DNA from: Ponticoccus litoralis
GTDB lineage: Bacteria; Pseudomonadota; Alphaproteobacteria; Rhodobacterales; Rhodobacteraceae
Assembly: GCF_039769985.1 (NCBI RefSeq)
Contig: NZ_JBDNCH010000002.1
Location: 434,001 to 498,000 of the forward strand
Reading direction: 5' to 3'
Length of the DNA: 64,000 nucleotides
Under the pieces are notes generated by a model that was not told where the DNA came from, did not search any database, and saw only the letters and a program-made list of their open reading frames with translations. A program made the translations under genes and the position numbers. This document shows, one piece after another, positions 27,970 through 37,995 of this stretch. Each line of letters opens with the position of its first letter. The first letter of the stretch is position 1.

Positions 27970-28517
27970 CGGCTCAGGCACTCCCGCAGCTGCAGGAGGC
28001 TGCGGCGCAGCCATGTCCGCACGGTGTTCAGCTTCACCCCGGTCGATTCGGAGAGTTCCGCGTAGGTCATGCCCTGCAGGTAGGCCTGCCGCACCATCGA
28101 GGCCCGGTCATCGGGCAGCTCGTCGAGGCAGGCGTTCAGCACCCGCGCCTCGTCGCGTTCCACCGCGCGGGCCTCTGGCCCCGGCTGCGGGTCGTAGAGG
28201 CGTTCGGCGATCTCCACCGGCTCGGTCGCCGTACCCTCACGCCGGGCGCGGCGCAGACGGTCTATGGCGGCGTTGCGCGTGATGGTGATGAGCCATGTCA
28301 TGGGCGAGTATCCATTGGCCTTGTAGCTGTCCGCCCGGTGCCAGATCCGCAGGAAGACCTCCTGCAGGACCTCTTCGGCCCGGGCCTCGTCCCTCAAGAC
28401 ACGCGAGGCGATGCCAAAGAGTTTCGCCGAGGTCCTCTCGTAGAGCTCGCGAAACGATTTGCGATGGCCCATGGCCACGCGGGCGATCAGCGCCTCGATC
28501 TCTTCCTGAGGTGTCAT
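27966..28517 (-). CDS. ECF RNA polymerase sigma factor
   Basis: An intact sigma-70-family ECF factor of 183 residues. Region 2 is visible at residues 20-90 (RELYERTSAKLFGIASRVL, EVLQEVFLRIWHRAD and ITRNAAIDRLRRARR) and region 4 at residues 125-180 (YLQGMTYAELSESTGVKLNT followed by VRTWLRRSLLQLRE). Pairing with an RskA-like anti-sigma factor suggests a response to envelope or oxidative signals like the SigK/SigL group; the regulon is not visible in this window. It is divergent from cobS. Confidence 0.92.
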   Translation of the reverse strand: MTPQEEIEALIARVAMGHRKSFRELYERTSAKLFGIASRVLRDEARAEEVLQEVFLRIWHRADSYKANGYSPMTWLITITRNAAIDRLRRARREGTATEPVEIAERLYDPQPGPEARAVERDEARVLNACLDELPDDRASMVRQAYLQGMTYAELSESTGVKLNTVRTWLRRSLLQLRECLSR

Positions 28518-28609
28518 CGTGTCGTCTTGCCCGCTTCCCCTTGCCCCTCATCCAGATATGTTGCACCTACTGCAAGGCAATCGAGCTTGAACTGAAGGAC
28601 GGTGCAACC

Positions 28610-29596
28610 ATGGCGGACGGCACGATCGATATCAACGCGAAACCGACCGAGGAGATCTCTGTCCGCGAGGTCTTTGGAATCGACAGCGACATGGTGGTGC
28701 ACGGTTTCCCCGACCGCACCGACCGGGTGCCGGATCTCGACAGCACCTACAAGTTCGACCCCGACACGACGCTGGCTATCCTTGCGGGCTTTCGCAACAA
28801 TCGCCGCGTGATGATCCAGGGCTATCACGGCACCGGCAAATCGACGCATATCGAACAGGTGGCGGCGCGGCTGAACTGGCCGGCGGTGCGGGTGAACCTC
28901 GACTCGCATATCTCGCGCATCGACCTGATCGGCAAGGACGCGATCAAGCTGGTGGACGGCAAGCAGGTCACGCAGTTCCAGGAAGGCATCCTGCCCCGGG
29001 CGCTGCGCAACCCCTGCGCCATCGTCTTCGACGAATACGACGCCGGTCGCGCCGACGTGATGTTCGTGATCCAGCGCGTGCTGGAGACCGACGGCAAGCT
29101 AACGCTGCTGGACCAGAACGAGGTCATCACCCCGCACAAGTACTTCCGCATCTTCGCCACCGCGAACACCGTGGGCCTTGGCGACACGACGGGGCTGTAT
29201 CACGGCACCCAGCAGATCAACCAGGGCCAGATGGACCGCTGGTCCCTGGTGGCGACGCTGAACTACCTTTCCATCGATGCCGAGACCAACATCGTCCTGT
29301 CCAAGGCGCCGCATTACAACAACGAGAAGGGCCGCAAGACCATCCGCCAGATGGTCACCGTGGCGGACTTCACCCGCCGCGCCTTCATGAACGGCGAGCT
29401 CTCGACCGTGATGTCGCCCCGGACGGTCATCGCCTGGGCCAACAACGCCGAGATCTTCCGCAACGTGGGCTATGCCTTCCGCCTGTCCTTCCTGAACAAA
29501 TGCGACGAGCTGGAGCGCCAGACCGTGGCCGAGTTCTACCAGCGCTGCTTCGACGAGGAACTGCCCGAAAGCGCGGCAAGCCTGTCGCTGGGCTGA
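28610..29596 (+). CDS. cobS: Aerobic cobaltochelatase subunit CobS
   Basis: An intact 328-residue AAA+ ATPase subunit of the aerobic cobalt chelatase, which inserts cobalt into hydrogenobyrinate diamide during cobalamin synthesis. Walker A is QGYHGTGKSTHIEQ near residue 70, Walker B AIVFDEYDAG near residue 140 and sensor 1 IFATANTVG near residue 182. It works in a ring with CobT and hands cobalt to CobN, which is not in the window. ATG at 28610 gives the usual N-terminus. It is the first of three collinear genes ending with cobT. Confidence 0.96.
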   Translation: MADGTIDINAKPTEEISVREVFGIDSDMVVHGFPDRTDRVPDLDSTYKFDPDTTLAILAGFRNNRRVMIQGYHGTGKSTHIEQVAARLNWPAVRVNLDSHISRIDLIGKDAIKLVDGKQVTQFQEGILPRALRNPCAIVFDEYDAGRADVMFVIQRVLETDGKLTLLDQNEVITPHKYFRIFATANTVGLGDTTGLYHGTQQINQGQMDRWSLVATLNYLSIDAETNIVLSKAPHYNNEKGRKTIRQMVTVADFTRRAFMNGELSTVMSPRTVIAWANNAEIFRNVGYAFRLSFLNKCDELERQTVAEFYQRCFDEELPESAASLSLG

Positions 29597-29599
29597 GGG

Positions 29600-29668
29600 G
29601 TCAAGCCGCTTCGAAGCGGCTTTGACGCGCGCCGGGCGCGCGTAGAAAGGCCCTACGACGGGCCTTTC
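29600..29668. repeat. Run of three intergenic hairpins
   Basis: Three successive inverted repeats after cobS: AAGCCGCTT/AAGCGGCTT (29603-29622), ACGCGCGC with loop CGG (29625-29643) and GAAAGGCCC with loop TACGAC (29645-29668). The first is related to the palindromes at 56283 and 56387. Confidence 0.75.
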
Positions 29669-29845
29669 CCGCCCACCGGGCCATGGGCCAGACGGATTGC
29701 GCCCCAGCCGACACCGATACGCCGAGGCTTTGCCGCCTCTGGCCGCCCCGCTGCGCCCCGGCGCGGGGGGCGCGCCACATCGATTCCGCAAAAGTTTTCA
29801 CAACGCACAATTCTTGACCGGCAAATCCGTGTTATTGTCGTCATC

Positions 29846-30250
29846 ATGGGCGTTCTGAAAACACTTCTCTGCCTCGGCCTTCTTGTCGCATCCGCGGCCC
29901 TGCCCGCCCGCGCCCTGCCCGAGATCGCCTCTGACCGCGCCCTGCTCTTCGCCGCCTGTGCCGGGCGCTACTCGGCCACGATGGAGCATGCCTGGCTGAT
30001 GGGCCAGGACGGCGCCGAGGCCCGCGACCGCCGCGCGGTCTTCGTCGACCTGCTGGAGGCGCTGCAGCCGCAGGCCGTGGCTCAGGGGCTTTCGGGACCG
30101 GCGCTTCTGCAGGCCCGCATCGCCGCCAAGGCCGCGCAGGCACGGCTTTTGAACCTGGCCAGTTTCCACACCGAACCCGACCAGCAGCGCCGCGCCCATG
30201 CCGCCGCCCGGCGGGCCATGGCCCCCTGCGCCGCGCTTCTGCTGGCCTGA
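29846..30250 (+). CDS. Exported hypothetical protein between cobS and cobT
   Basis: A protein of 134 residues with a clear signal peptide (VLKTLLCLGLLVASAALPARA). The mature part is helical with two cysteines (FAACAGRYSATMEHAW and RRAMAPCAALLLA) that could pair. I do not recognise a named family, and no metal-binding motif is evident. Its place between the two chelatase subunits on the same strand suggests co-transcription, but a role in cobalamin synthesis is unproven. The frame is intact. Confidence 0.65.
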   Translation: MGVLKTLLCLGLLVASAALPARALPEIASDRALLFAACAGRYSATMEHAWLMGQDGAEARDRRAVFVDLLEALQPQAVAQGLSGPALLQARIAAKAAQARLLNLASFHTEPDQQRRAHAAARRAMAPCAALLLA

Positions 30251-30297
30251 CCGGAGGCCCCTTGCCGCGCCCGCGCGAGAGTGCTTTATCGTCAGGC

Positions 30298-32179
30298 ATG
30301 AACAAGCCGTCCGACAACCCCGCCGATCCCTTCAAGAAGGCCCTCGCCGAGGCCACCAAGGTCATGGCCGACGATCCCGAGATCACGGTCAGCTACTCGG
30401 TCGATCCCGCGGGCATGTCCGGCGATGCCATGCGCCTGCCGCAGGTCAGCCGCCGCATGACCCGCGACGAGGTGCTGCTGGCGCGCGGCACGGCGGATGC
30501 GCTGGCGCTCTATCGCCGCTACCACGACGGCGCGACCCACAGCCGCTACCTGCCGCAGGGCGAGATGGCGCGCGACATCTACGAGGCGATGGAAACCGCC
30601 CGCTGCGAGGCGATGGGCGCCCGCGACATGCCCGGCACCGCCGGCAACGTCGACGCCAAGATCGCGCATGAGGCGCAGCGCCGGGGCTACGGCCAGATCA
30701 CCGACAAGGCCGAGGCGCCGCTGGCGCAGGCCGCGGGCTACCTGATCCGCCACCTGTCCACCGGTCGCGACCTGCCGCCCGAGGCCGCGAACGTGATGAA
30801 CCTGTGGCGCGACTTCATGGACAATCAGGCCGGCGGGACGCTGGAGAACCTCGACAAAACGCTGTCCGATCAGGCCTCTTTCGCCCGCTTCGCGCGGCAG
30901 ATGATCACCGACCTGGGCTATGGCGACCAGATCGGCGAGGACCCCGACCAGCTGGACGACGAGGCCGAGGACGAGGGGCAGGAAGACGGCGATCAGGACG
31001 ATCAGCAGCCCGACAGCACCGGCAACGACGAGGACGAGGGCGAAGAGGCCGACGCCACGCCCGAGCAGTCGCAGGACCAGACTCAGGATCCCTCGCAGGC
31101 GCAGGTCTCGATGGATGACATGGCCGATCAGGAGCTTGGCGAAGAGGCAGAGATGCCCGACGGCGAGGCCCCGCTGGAGCCGCCCGCGCCGCAGCCCGTG
31201 TCCGAGGCCGACCCCGATTACATCGTCTACTCCACCGAGCACGACGAGGAGATCGCCGCCGAGGAACTGGCCGAAGCCGCCGAGCTGGAGCGCCTGCGCG
31301 CCTATCTCGACCAGCAGCTGGAACCGCTGAAGGGCGCCGTCAGCCGTCTGGCGAACAAACTGCAGCGCCGCCTTCAGGCGCAGCAGAACCGCAGCTGGGA
31401 GTTCGACAAGGAAGAGGGCGTGCTGGATGCGGGCCGTCTGGCGCGCGTGGTGGCGAACCCGACGACGCCGCTGTCCTTCAAGGTCGAGAAGGACATGGAA
31501 TTCCGCGACACCGTGGTGACGCTGCTTCTGGACAACTCGGGCTCGATGCGCGGGCGGCTCGATTTCCATCGCCGCGATCTGCGCCGACGTTCTGGCGCGC
31601 ACGCTGGAACGCTGCTCGGTCAAGGTCGAGATCCTCGGCTTCACCACCCGCGCGTGGAAGGGCGGACAGGCGCGCGAGACATGGCTGAACGAGGGGCGCG
31701 AGCAGCTTCCGGGACGGCTGAACGACCTGCGCCACATCGTCTACAAGCAGGCCGACGCGCCGTGGCGGCGCACGCGGGCCAACCTTGGCCTGATGATGAA
31801 AGAGGGCCTGCTGAAAGAGAACATCGACGGCGAGGCGCTGGAATGGGCACACCGCCGGATGGTGGGACGCCCGGAGGCGCGCAAGATCCTGATGGTGATC
31901 TCGGACGGCGCCCCGGTGGACGATTCGACGCTGTCGGTGAACCCGGCCAACTACCTAGAAAAGCACCTGCGTGACGTGATCGCCATGGTCGAGAAGCGCA
32001 AGCAGGTCGAGCTGCTGGCCATTGGCATCGGCCATGACGTGACGCGCTACTACGACCGCGCCGTGACCATCACCGATGTCGAGCAACTGGCCGGGGCGAT
32101 GACCGAACAGCTGGCCAGCCTCTTCGACAGCGATCCGCGCAAGCGCGCCCGGGTGATGGGCATGAGGCGCAGCGCCTGA
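30298..32179 (+). CDS. cobT: Aerobic cobaltochelatase subunit CobT (frameshifted in this sequence)
   Basis: The large AAA-associated subunit of the CobNST cobalt chelatase. The N-terminal half is followed by a long acidic linker at about residues 215-310 (for example DEAEDEGQEDGDQDD) and a C-terminal von Willebrand A domain with the MIDAS motif LLDNSGSMRG near residue 412. The frame breaks at about 31557, just after this motif: SGSMRGR continues out of frame as PISIAAICADVLARTLERCS. Removing one base gives 626 residues, the normal length. The acidic linker is typical for this family, not an anomaly. Confidence 0.93.
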
Positions 32180-32430
32180 GACTCCCCGCCCCCGGCCCGA
32201 CCGGTTGCGCGCCGGTCACAGGCCCCGGTCCGGCCCCTGTCCGGCCCGACCGGTCGCGATTGCGCCACTGGGCCGGTTTCGGCCCGACCTCCGGGCCGGG
32301 GGCCCTTGGCCTGTTTCCCCCATGCCCGCCAGCGACGCGCCCCGGCGCGGTGCTCGGTCCTCGGGCCCTCCGGTCCGCGGGTCTTGTCACCCCGTCGCCT
32401 GTGACTAATCTGCGCGCAAAGGAGACCTGC

Positions 32431-34201
32431 ATGTTCCAGACATTCGAAGAAAGCGCCTCTCCCGAGCAGGGGCCGCCGCGCCTGAAGGCCCTGCGCGCCG
32501 CCATGGAGACCCGGGGGCTGGACGGCTTCCTCGTGCCGCGCGCCGATGCCCATCAGGGTGAATATGTCGCCGACCGCGACGCGCGGCTGGCCTGGCTGAC
32601 CGGCTTCACCGGCTCGGCAGGCTGGTGCGTGGCGTTGAAGGACCGCGCGGCGGTCTTTGCCGATGGCCGCTATACGGTGCAGGTGCGCGCTCAGGTGGCC
32701 GAGGATTTCGAGAAGGTCGACTGGCCCGAGACCGCGCTGGCCGACTGGATCGGCGCGGCCCTGCCCGAGGGGGTGGTCGGTTTCGACCCCTGGCTGCTGA
32801 CGGTGGACCAGCACCGCGCGCTGACGGAGCGCTGCAAGACCCTGCGGTTCGACCCCTGCGAGAACCTCGTCGACGCGATCTGGACCGATCAGCCCGCCGC
32901 CCCGGCGGCGCCGGTCTTTGCCCAGCCCGTCGACCTGGCCGGAGAGCCGCATGGCGACAAGATTGCCCGGCTGGCCAAGACGCTGACGGCAGAGGCCGCG
33001 CTGATCACCCTGCCCGACAGCATTGCCTGGCTGCTGAACATCCGTGGCGCCGACATCCCGCGCAATCCCGTGCCGCATGGCTTTGCCGTGCTGCACGGCG
33101 ATGCGACCGTGACGCTCTACATGGCCGAGGCCAAGCTGGCCGGGCTTGGCGACCATCTCGGGCCGCAGGTGCGGATCCGGCCGCCCGAGGCCCTGACCGG
33201 CGACCTTGCCGCGCTTGAGGGGCCGGTGCAGATCGACCCCGCGTCCTGCCCGGTGATCCTGGCCCGGGCGCTGGCGACAGCCCCGGTCGAGGCGCCGGAC
33301 CCCTGCCTGCTGCCCAAGGCGGTGAAGAACGCCGCAGAACTGGACGGCAGCCGCGCCGCCCATCTGCGCGACGCCGCCGCCATGGTGCGTTTCCTCGCAT
33401 GGCTCGACGCGCAGGCCCCGGGCTCGCTGACAGAGATCGACGTGGTCAAGCGGCTCGAGGCCGAGCGGCGCGGCACCAATGCCCTGCGCGACATCTCTTT
33501 CGAGACGATCTCGGGCGCCGGTCCGAACGGCGCCATCGTGCATTACCGCGTGACCGAAAAGACCAACCGCCGCGTCGGCGACGGAGAGCTTCTGCTGGTC
33601 GACAGCGGCGGGCAATATGTCGACGGCACCACCGACATCACCCGCACCATCGCCATCGGCCAGCCCGGCGCCGAGGAACGCGCCGCCTTCACCCGCGTGT
33701 TGCAGGGCATGATCGCGGTGTCGCGCCTGCGCTTCCCGCGCGGGCTGGCGGGACGCGACGTCGACCCCTTCGCCCGCGCCGCCCTGTGGCAGGCGGGGCT
33801 GGACTACGGCCACGGCACCGGTCATGGTGTCGGCGCGTATCTTTCGGTCCACGAAGGCCCGGCCCGGATCGCCCGCACCGGCACTGTACCGCTGGAGCCG
33901 GGCATGATCCTGTCGAACGAGCCGGGCTTCTACCGCGAGGGCGCCTTCGGCATCCGAGATCGAGAACCTGATCGCCGTGCGCGAGGCACCTGCCCTGCCC
34001 GGCCAGACCGTCAAGGCCCTGCTGGAGTTCGAGACCCTGACCTGGGTGCCGATCGACACAAGACTGGTGGATGCCGATCTGCTGACCACGGCAGAGCGCG
34101 ACTGGCTGAACGGCTATCACGCCGAGGTGCTGGCCCGCGTCGGCCCGCAGGTCGACGATGTCGCAGGGGCGTGGTTGGCCCTTGCGTGCAGGCCGGTCTG
34201 A
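32431..34201 (+). CDS. M24B aminopeptidase P family protein (frameshifted in this sequence)
   Basis: A cytoplasmic Xaa-Pro aminopeptidase of about 589 residues with two creatinase-type N-terminal domains and the C-terminal pita-bread domain. Metal ligands are visible: LLLVDSGGQYVDGTTDITRT (two Asp), YGHGTGHGVGA (His), ILSNEPGFY (Glu) and, after the frame break, RIENLIAV (Glu). The break is near 33957, in GAFGIR followed out of frame by IENLIAVREAP; removing one base restores the last ligand and the conserved C-terminus LEFETLTWVPID. AAAGGAGA precedes the ATG at 32431. Confidence 0.92.
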
Positions 34202-34261
34202 CATGGAAAATTCACACACCCTGTGCCAAGCAGGGGAATAACGAGACGAGGGGAGACAACA

Positions 34262-34612
34262 ATGATGACGACCAAGACGATCACCGTAACACCTGCCGTG
34301 GGCACCTGGGTGGTCCGCGCCGGCGGCGCGGTTCTGGGGGAAACAAGCCGCGCGCTGGAACTGGTCGAGGGCGATCTGCCGCCGGTCATCTACTTCCCGC
34401 GCGAAGACATCGGCATGGCCTTTCTGGACGTCACCGACCACCGCACCACCTGCCCGCACAAGGGCGAGGCCAGCTATTTCTCGATCATGTCCAAGTCGCG
34501 CACCTATGAAAACGCGGCCTGGAGCTATGAGGCCCCCAAGGACGTGGTGGCCGCAATCAAGGGACACCTGGCCTTCGACGTGCAGGACGGGGTCGCCGTC
34601 GAGCAGGTCTGA
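34262..34612 (+). CDS. DUF427 family protein
   Basis: A protein of 116 residues with the DUF427 signature: PPVIYFPREDIGMAFLDVTD in the middle, TTCPHKGEASYFSI with the conserved Cys-Pro-His-Lys-Gly, and AWSYEAPKDVVAAIKGHLAF near the C-terminus. The family is a small beta-barrel of unknown biochemical role. GGGGAG lies just upstream of the first of two adjacent ATG codons. It follows the aminopeptidase gene by 60 bases and is probably followed by a terminator. Confidence 0.87.
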   Translation: MMTTKTITVTPAVGTWVVRAGGAVLGETSRALELVEGDLPPVIYFPREDIGMAFLDVTDHRTTCPHKGEASYFSIMSKSRTYENAAWSYEAPKDVVAAIKGHLAFDVQDGVAVEQV

Positions 34613-34631
34613 ACAGCGCATGCAAACCTCT

Positions 34632-34661
34632 GGCGGGCCTGCGGGGCCCGCCTGTTCATTT
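34632..34661 (+). terminator. Probable terminator after the DUF427 gene
   Basis: Stem GGCGGGCC, loop TGCGG, arm GGCCCGCC, then TGTTCATTT, 20 bases after the stop codon. The T-rich tail is imperfect. Confidence 0.6.
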
Positions 34662-34788
34662 CCGCACAACACGCGGTAAACCGCTGATTTCCCAGCCTGT
34701 CATTGCCTGACACCCCGGCTGATATTGCATAGCAGCCCGCATAGCCCCCAGTTTGGTGCCATCAGAACGACACCAAGGGAGCTGCCAC

Positions 34789-35617
34789 ATGCTTCGCCTA
34801 ATGACCTTTCTCTCCGTGCTGCTGCTGGCGGGCGCCGCCCATGCCACCACGCTTTTCGTGAACACGCCGAGAGACGGATACCTCAACCTGCGCTCCGGCC
34901 CCTCGACCAGCTACGGCGTGCAGTACCAGATGCCGCACGGCACCGAGGTCGAGATCCTCCGCAAGCGGGGCGACTGGGCGCAACTGCGCCACGAAACCGG
35001 CCGGACGGGCTGGGCCGCGTCGCGCTACCTGACCACCTGGGCCGAAGAACAGCCCCGCCGCCCCGGGCGCGATCCCGGCGCCGACACGGCCGATCGGCTG
35101 CCCGCCCTCTACGTCGATGCGCCCGGCTACGGCGGGCTGAACCTGCGCAGCGGGCCCGGCACCGGCAATGCGGTGCTGCTGACCATGGCGCAGGGCGACC
35201 GGGTCGAGGAACTGGGCCGCACTGGCGACTGGCGCCTGCTGCGCCTGTCCAACGGCAAGGTCGGCTGGGCCCACGGCGGGTATCTCTCGACAGAGAAACC
35301 CCGCGCGCGTCAGCCGAACCGGACCGCCGGGGGCTTCGACCCCAACCCCAACCATATCCAGCCGGGTTTCCGCCCCGCCCCGCGGCGCGACGACGGCTGG
35401 CGCAATGGCCACGGCAATGGCTGGCAGAACGAGCCGCGGCAACGGCAATGGCTGGCGCAACGGGCATGACAATGGCTGGCGCGAGGCGGAGCGCGACAAC
35501 CGCCGCACCTTCCGCGACCCGGTCGACGCCCTGCCCGAGCTGCTGATGCGCTGCGCCGGGCGTGAAGGCAGCGGCCTCGCCAACTGCATCGCCCGGGGCC
35601 TGATCCAGACCCAGTGA
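34789..35617 (+). CDS. Exported protein with two bacterial SH3 domains (frameshifted in this sequence)
   Basis: A protein of about 275 residues with a signal peptide (MLRLMTFLSVLLLAGAAHA). Two SH3b domains follow: DGYLNLRSGPSTSYGVQYQM at about residue 27 and GYGGLNLRSGPGTGNAVLLT at about residue 118, each ending in GRTGWAASRYL or GKVGWAHGGYL. The C-terminal part carries degenerate repeats around GHGNGW, GNGNGW and GHDNGW. The frame breaks near 35431 inside these repeats; removing one base lets the protein continue to RCAGREGSGLANCIARGL. Such proteins usually bind peptidoglycan or other wall parts. AAGGGA precedes the ATG. Confidence 0.82.
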
Positions 35618-35812
35618 CAGGAATTGGAGCAGTGACCGGAGGGTGTCCCGCAGGGCGGGGCGCCCTTCCCCTTGGCGCCGCGCCCATTCGGGGCAGGCTG
35701 TCGGGGGGCGCGAAGGCACGACCTGCGGCAGCAGCGCCCCCGGCGTAGCGCGGGCATCGACGCGGTCGGCTGGCGCCTACTGACGCTGGCCCGCGAACCG
35801 GCGCCCTCCCCC

Positions 35813-36409
35813 TTACCGCCCCTGAAAGTTCTTCCCGGCAAGGATGTGATCGCGCGCCTTTTCGATCCGGGCCAGCCGCGTGTCCGACTGCTTTGCCTGG
35901 CCGACATGCAGGTAATAGCTGCGCTTCCGGCCCGGTGTCAGCGCCGCGAAGGCCTCTGCCAGCGCCGGATCGCCGTCGAGCACCCGGCTCAGCTCTTCCG
36001 GTGCGTCCAGATCGTCCTTCTCGAAGACCACCTTCGCCCCCGCCTTTTGCAGCGCCACGGCCTCTGCGACATAGTTCCGAAGGGTGTCTTCGACCGCGCC
36101 GATCTGGTCCAGGCCGGTGAACCGCGCCGCGCAGGCAGAGCGCGCGTTCTCTCCGACCGGAGACAGGATCCCTTCCGGGTCCTTCAGCAGCACACCCTTG
36201 AAGAAGGTCAGGCGGCAGGAGTCCTTGAAGGCGGCGGGCATCGCGATATTGCCGCCATGGGCCGTGTAGCAGGGCTGGCGCCACTTGCGTTCCTCGCTCA
36301 GGCCGCAATCCAGCAGCAGCGCGCGCAGGGCCCGCATCTCTGCCGCCCATGCCCCGTCCTTGGCGTAAAAGGCCTCGATCTTTTCGGCATCGTTCCGCGC
36401 GTCGCTCAT
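35813..36409 (-). CDS. YdeI/OmpD-associated family protein
   Basis: A protein of 198 residues with an N-terminal DUF1801-like part (WRQPCYTAHGGNIAMPAAFK and CRLTFFKGVLLKDPEG) and a C-terminal OmdA/YdeI part (LTPGRKRSYYLHVGQAKQSD followed by TRLARIEKARDHI). The biochemical role of the family is unclear; links to peptide resistance have been reported for relatives. GGGAGGG lies just before the ATG at 36409, which I prefer over an upstream start at 36439. It is convergent with the SH3 protein gene. Confidence 0.82.
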   Translation of the reverse strand: MSDARNDAEKIEAFYAKDGAWAAEMRALRALLLDCGLSEERKWRQPCYTAHGGNIAMPAAFKDSCRLTFFKGVLLKDPEGILSPVGENARSACAARFTGLDQIGAVEDTLRNYVAEAVALQKAGAKVVFEKDDLDAPEELSRVLDGDPALAEAFAALTPGRKRSYYLHVGQAKQSDTRLARIEKARDHILAGKNFQGR

Positions 36410-36463
36410 CCATCCCTCCCGACTTTGGCGCAGGGTCACCCTGAACGCGGCACATGTCCATCG

Positions 36464-36529
36464 GAAAAAAACGACAAACCGGCCCGGCGGGCAGGGGAAC
36501 AGTCAGGAACCCCATCCCGCCGGACCGGC
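36464..36529 (-). terminator. Terminator of the ectoine operon
   Basis: Two bases after the ask stop codon a long inverted repeat begins (arms around CCGGCCCGGCGGG and CCCGCCGGACCGG, with an inner GGGG/CCCC pair), followed on the minus strand by GTTTGTCGTTTTTTT. It is placed and shaped as a rho-independent terminator. Confidence 0.8.
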
Positions 36530-36531
36530 TG

Positions 36532-37995
36532 TCATGACCGGCGAGCCGCACCGGCCAAACCCTTCCCCGGCGGCGTCAGGCCGCCGAGGGAGATCTGCTT
36601 GCTGTCCTCTTCGATGAAGGCCTTGTGCAGGGCCTTGATCGCGGGGGCGAGGTCGTCGCGCTCCATGATGAACTGCACATCCACATTGCGCGGCCCCTGG
36701 CTGGCGCCGACGCTGGCCATGCCGGCATCCGCGATGGCCTGAAGGCCCCGTTGCAGCACCGACAGCCCGCGCAGGTCACGACCCACGACAGCGGCCATGC
36801 CCAGCGTCCGCAGCATCACGTCGGCAGAGGGGTACAGTTTCTTGATGTCCCGCTCGACCCGGCGCAGCGTCTTCAGCGAGGTGTCGACGTAATGGGTGAT
36901 GGTGTTGGCATTGGACACCTTGGACACGATCCGCACCTCGTGGCGCGTCAGCACGTCGAGGATGGCGGCGTCATAGCCCTTCACCCCGACCATGTCCTGC
37001 TCGAAGACCTCCAGCGCCACCACGTCGAGGCCGGTCACGATCTCGACCTCTGCCGCATCGGCGGGCTGGTCGTCGATCAGCGTGCCCGGGTCCTCCGGCT
37101 CGAAGGCATTGGTCACGCGCAGCGGCACCTCGGCCTGACGCAGGGTCTTGGCCGCCTTGGGGTGGATCGCCTCCATCCCAAGGTTCGACAGCTGGTCGGC
37201 CACGTCGTAGTTGGTCCGGCCCAGCTTGCGCACCGCGTCCTGCCCGACAAGGTTCGGGTCGGCGGAGGACAGGTGGAACTCCTTGTGTATGATCGCCTCG
37301 CGCGCCCCGGTGAGGGCGGCAAGCTTCGAAAAGGTCACCTCGGAGTAGCCCCGGTCGAACTCGCGCATCAGGCCTTCGGCGCATTGCGCATAGCCGGTCA
37401 CGATGGGCATTTCCGTCGCCGGGTCGATGCCCTCCATGGCGGTCAGGATACGCTCGTCAAGGGTCACGTTGCCCTCGTCGCGCCAGCCCGACAGATCCAC
37501 CAGCCGGGCATTCACACCGGCCCGCTGCAGCAGAAGCGTGGTGACGAAGGCGGAATGCGCCTCGCCCAGACCGCTGAGCAATTCGCGGATCTGCAACATG
37601 TGCTCGGACAGCCGGAAGTGGCCGTAGGCACAGAGCCGTTGCAGGTCGATCAGGCAGTTGCGGGCGCCGTCGATGCGTTCGCGCACGAAGACGCGAGCCT
37701 GATCGCGGTCGCCCGGGTGGTCAAGGACCGCCTCATGCGCCTCGACCATGGCCTCGGACACCGCGTGCAGGGCATCGTGCCAGCCCTGATCGCTGTCGGC
37801 ATCGGCAAAGGCGGCATAGACGCCCTGCTTGCCGGTCTTCTTGTGTTCCAGCAGCAGGTTGGTGATCCCGCCGAAGGCAGAGACCACGAAGATGCGCCCG
37901 TAGGGGTTTTCCTTGTCGCCGATGAACAGCGTGTCGCGCAGTTCATTCACGCGGGACATGGTTGTCCCGCCGATTTTCTCGACCGTATGGGTCAT
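36532..37995 (-). CDS. ask: Aspartate kinase of the ectoine cluster (Ask_Ect)
   Basis: An intact 487-residue aspartate kinase that makes aspartyl phosphate, first step towards aspartate semialdehyde, the ectoine precursor. The N-terminus MTHTVEKIGGTTMSRV has the kinase lysine motif KIGGTTM instead of KFGGTS, a mark of the ectoine-linked paralogue. An insertion-rich kinase core (IFVVSAFGGITNLLLEHKKT) and two C-terminal ACT domains (VRIVSKVSNANTITHYVDTS and NVDVQFIMERDDLAPAIK) follow. Such dedicated kinases are thought to be released from lysine/threonine feedback. Its ATG overlaps the ectC stop by four bases. Confidence 0.94.
   Translation of the reverse strand: MTHTVEKIGGTTMSRVNELRDTLFIGDKENPYGRIFVVSAFGGITNLLLEHKKTGKQGVYAAFADADSDQGWHDALHAVSEAMVEAHEAVLDHPGDRDQARVFVRERIDGARNCLIDLQRLCAYGHFRLSEHMLQIRELLSGLGEAHSAFVTTLLLQRAGVNARLVDLSGWRDEGNVTLDERILTAMEGIDPATEMPIVTGYAQCAEGLMREFDRGYSEVTFSKLAALTGAREAIIHKEFHLSSADPNLVGQDAVRKLGRTNYDVADQLSNLGMEAIHPKAAKTLRQAEVPLRVTNAFEPEDPGTLIDDQPADAAEVEIVTGLDVVALEVFEQDMVGVKGYDAAILDVLTRHEVRIVSKVSNANTITHYVDTSLKTLRRVERDIKKLYPSADVMLRTLGMAAVVGRDLRGLSVLQRGLQAIADAGMASVGASQGPRNVDVQFIMERDDLAPAIKALHKAFIEEDSKQISLGGLTPPGKGLAGAARRS

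Noticed and set aside
30950..31230. The acidic stretch in cobT as a foreign or low-complexity insertion
   Set aside because: An acidic linker between the N-terminal part and the von Willebrand A domain is normal for CobT.
30298..32179. Programmed frameshifting as an explanation for the breaks in cobT and the other genes
   Set aside because: There is no shared slippery sequence or downstream structure, breaks occur at different places in unrelated genes, and both plus-one and minus-one repairs are needed.
32050..34089. A long minus-strand frame opposite cobT and the M24 peptidase
   Set aside because: Its composition and lack of domains mark it as the mirror of two clear genes.
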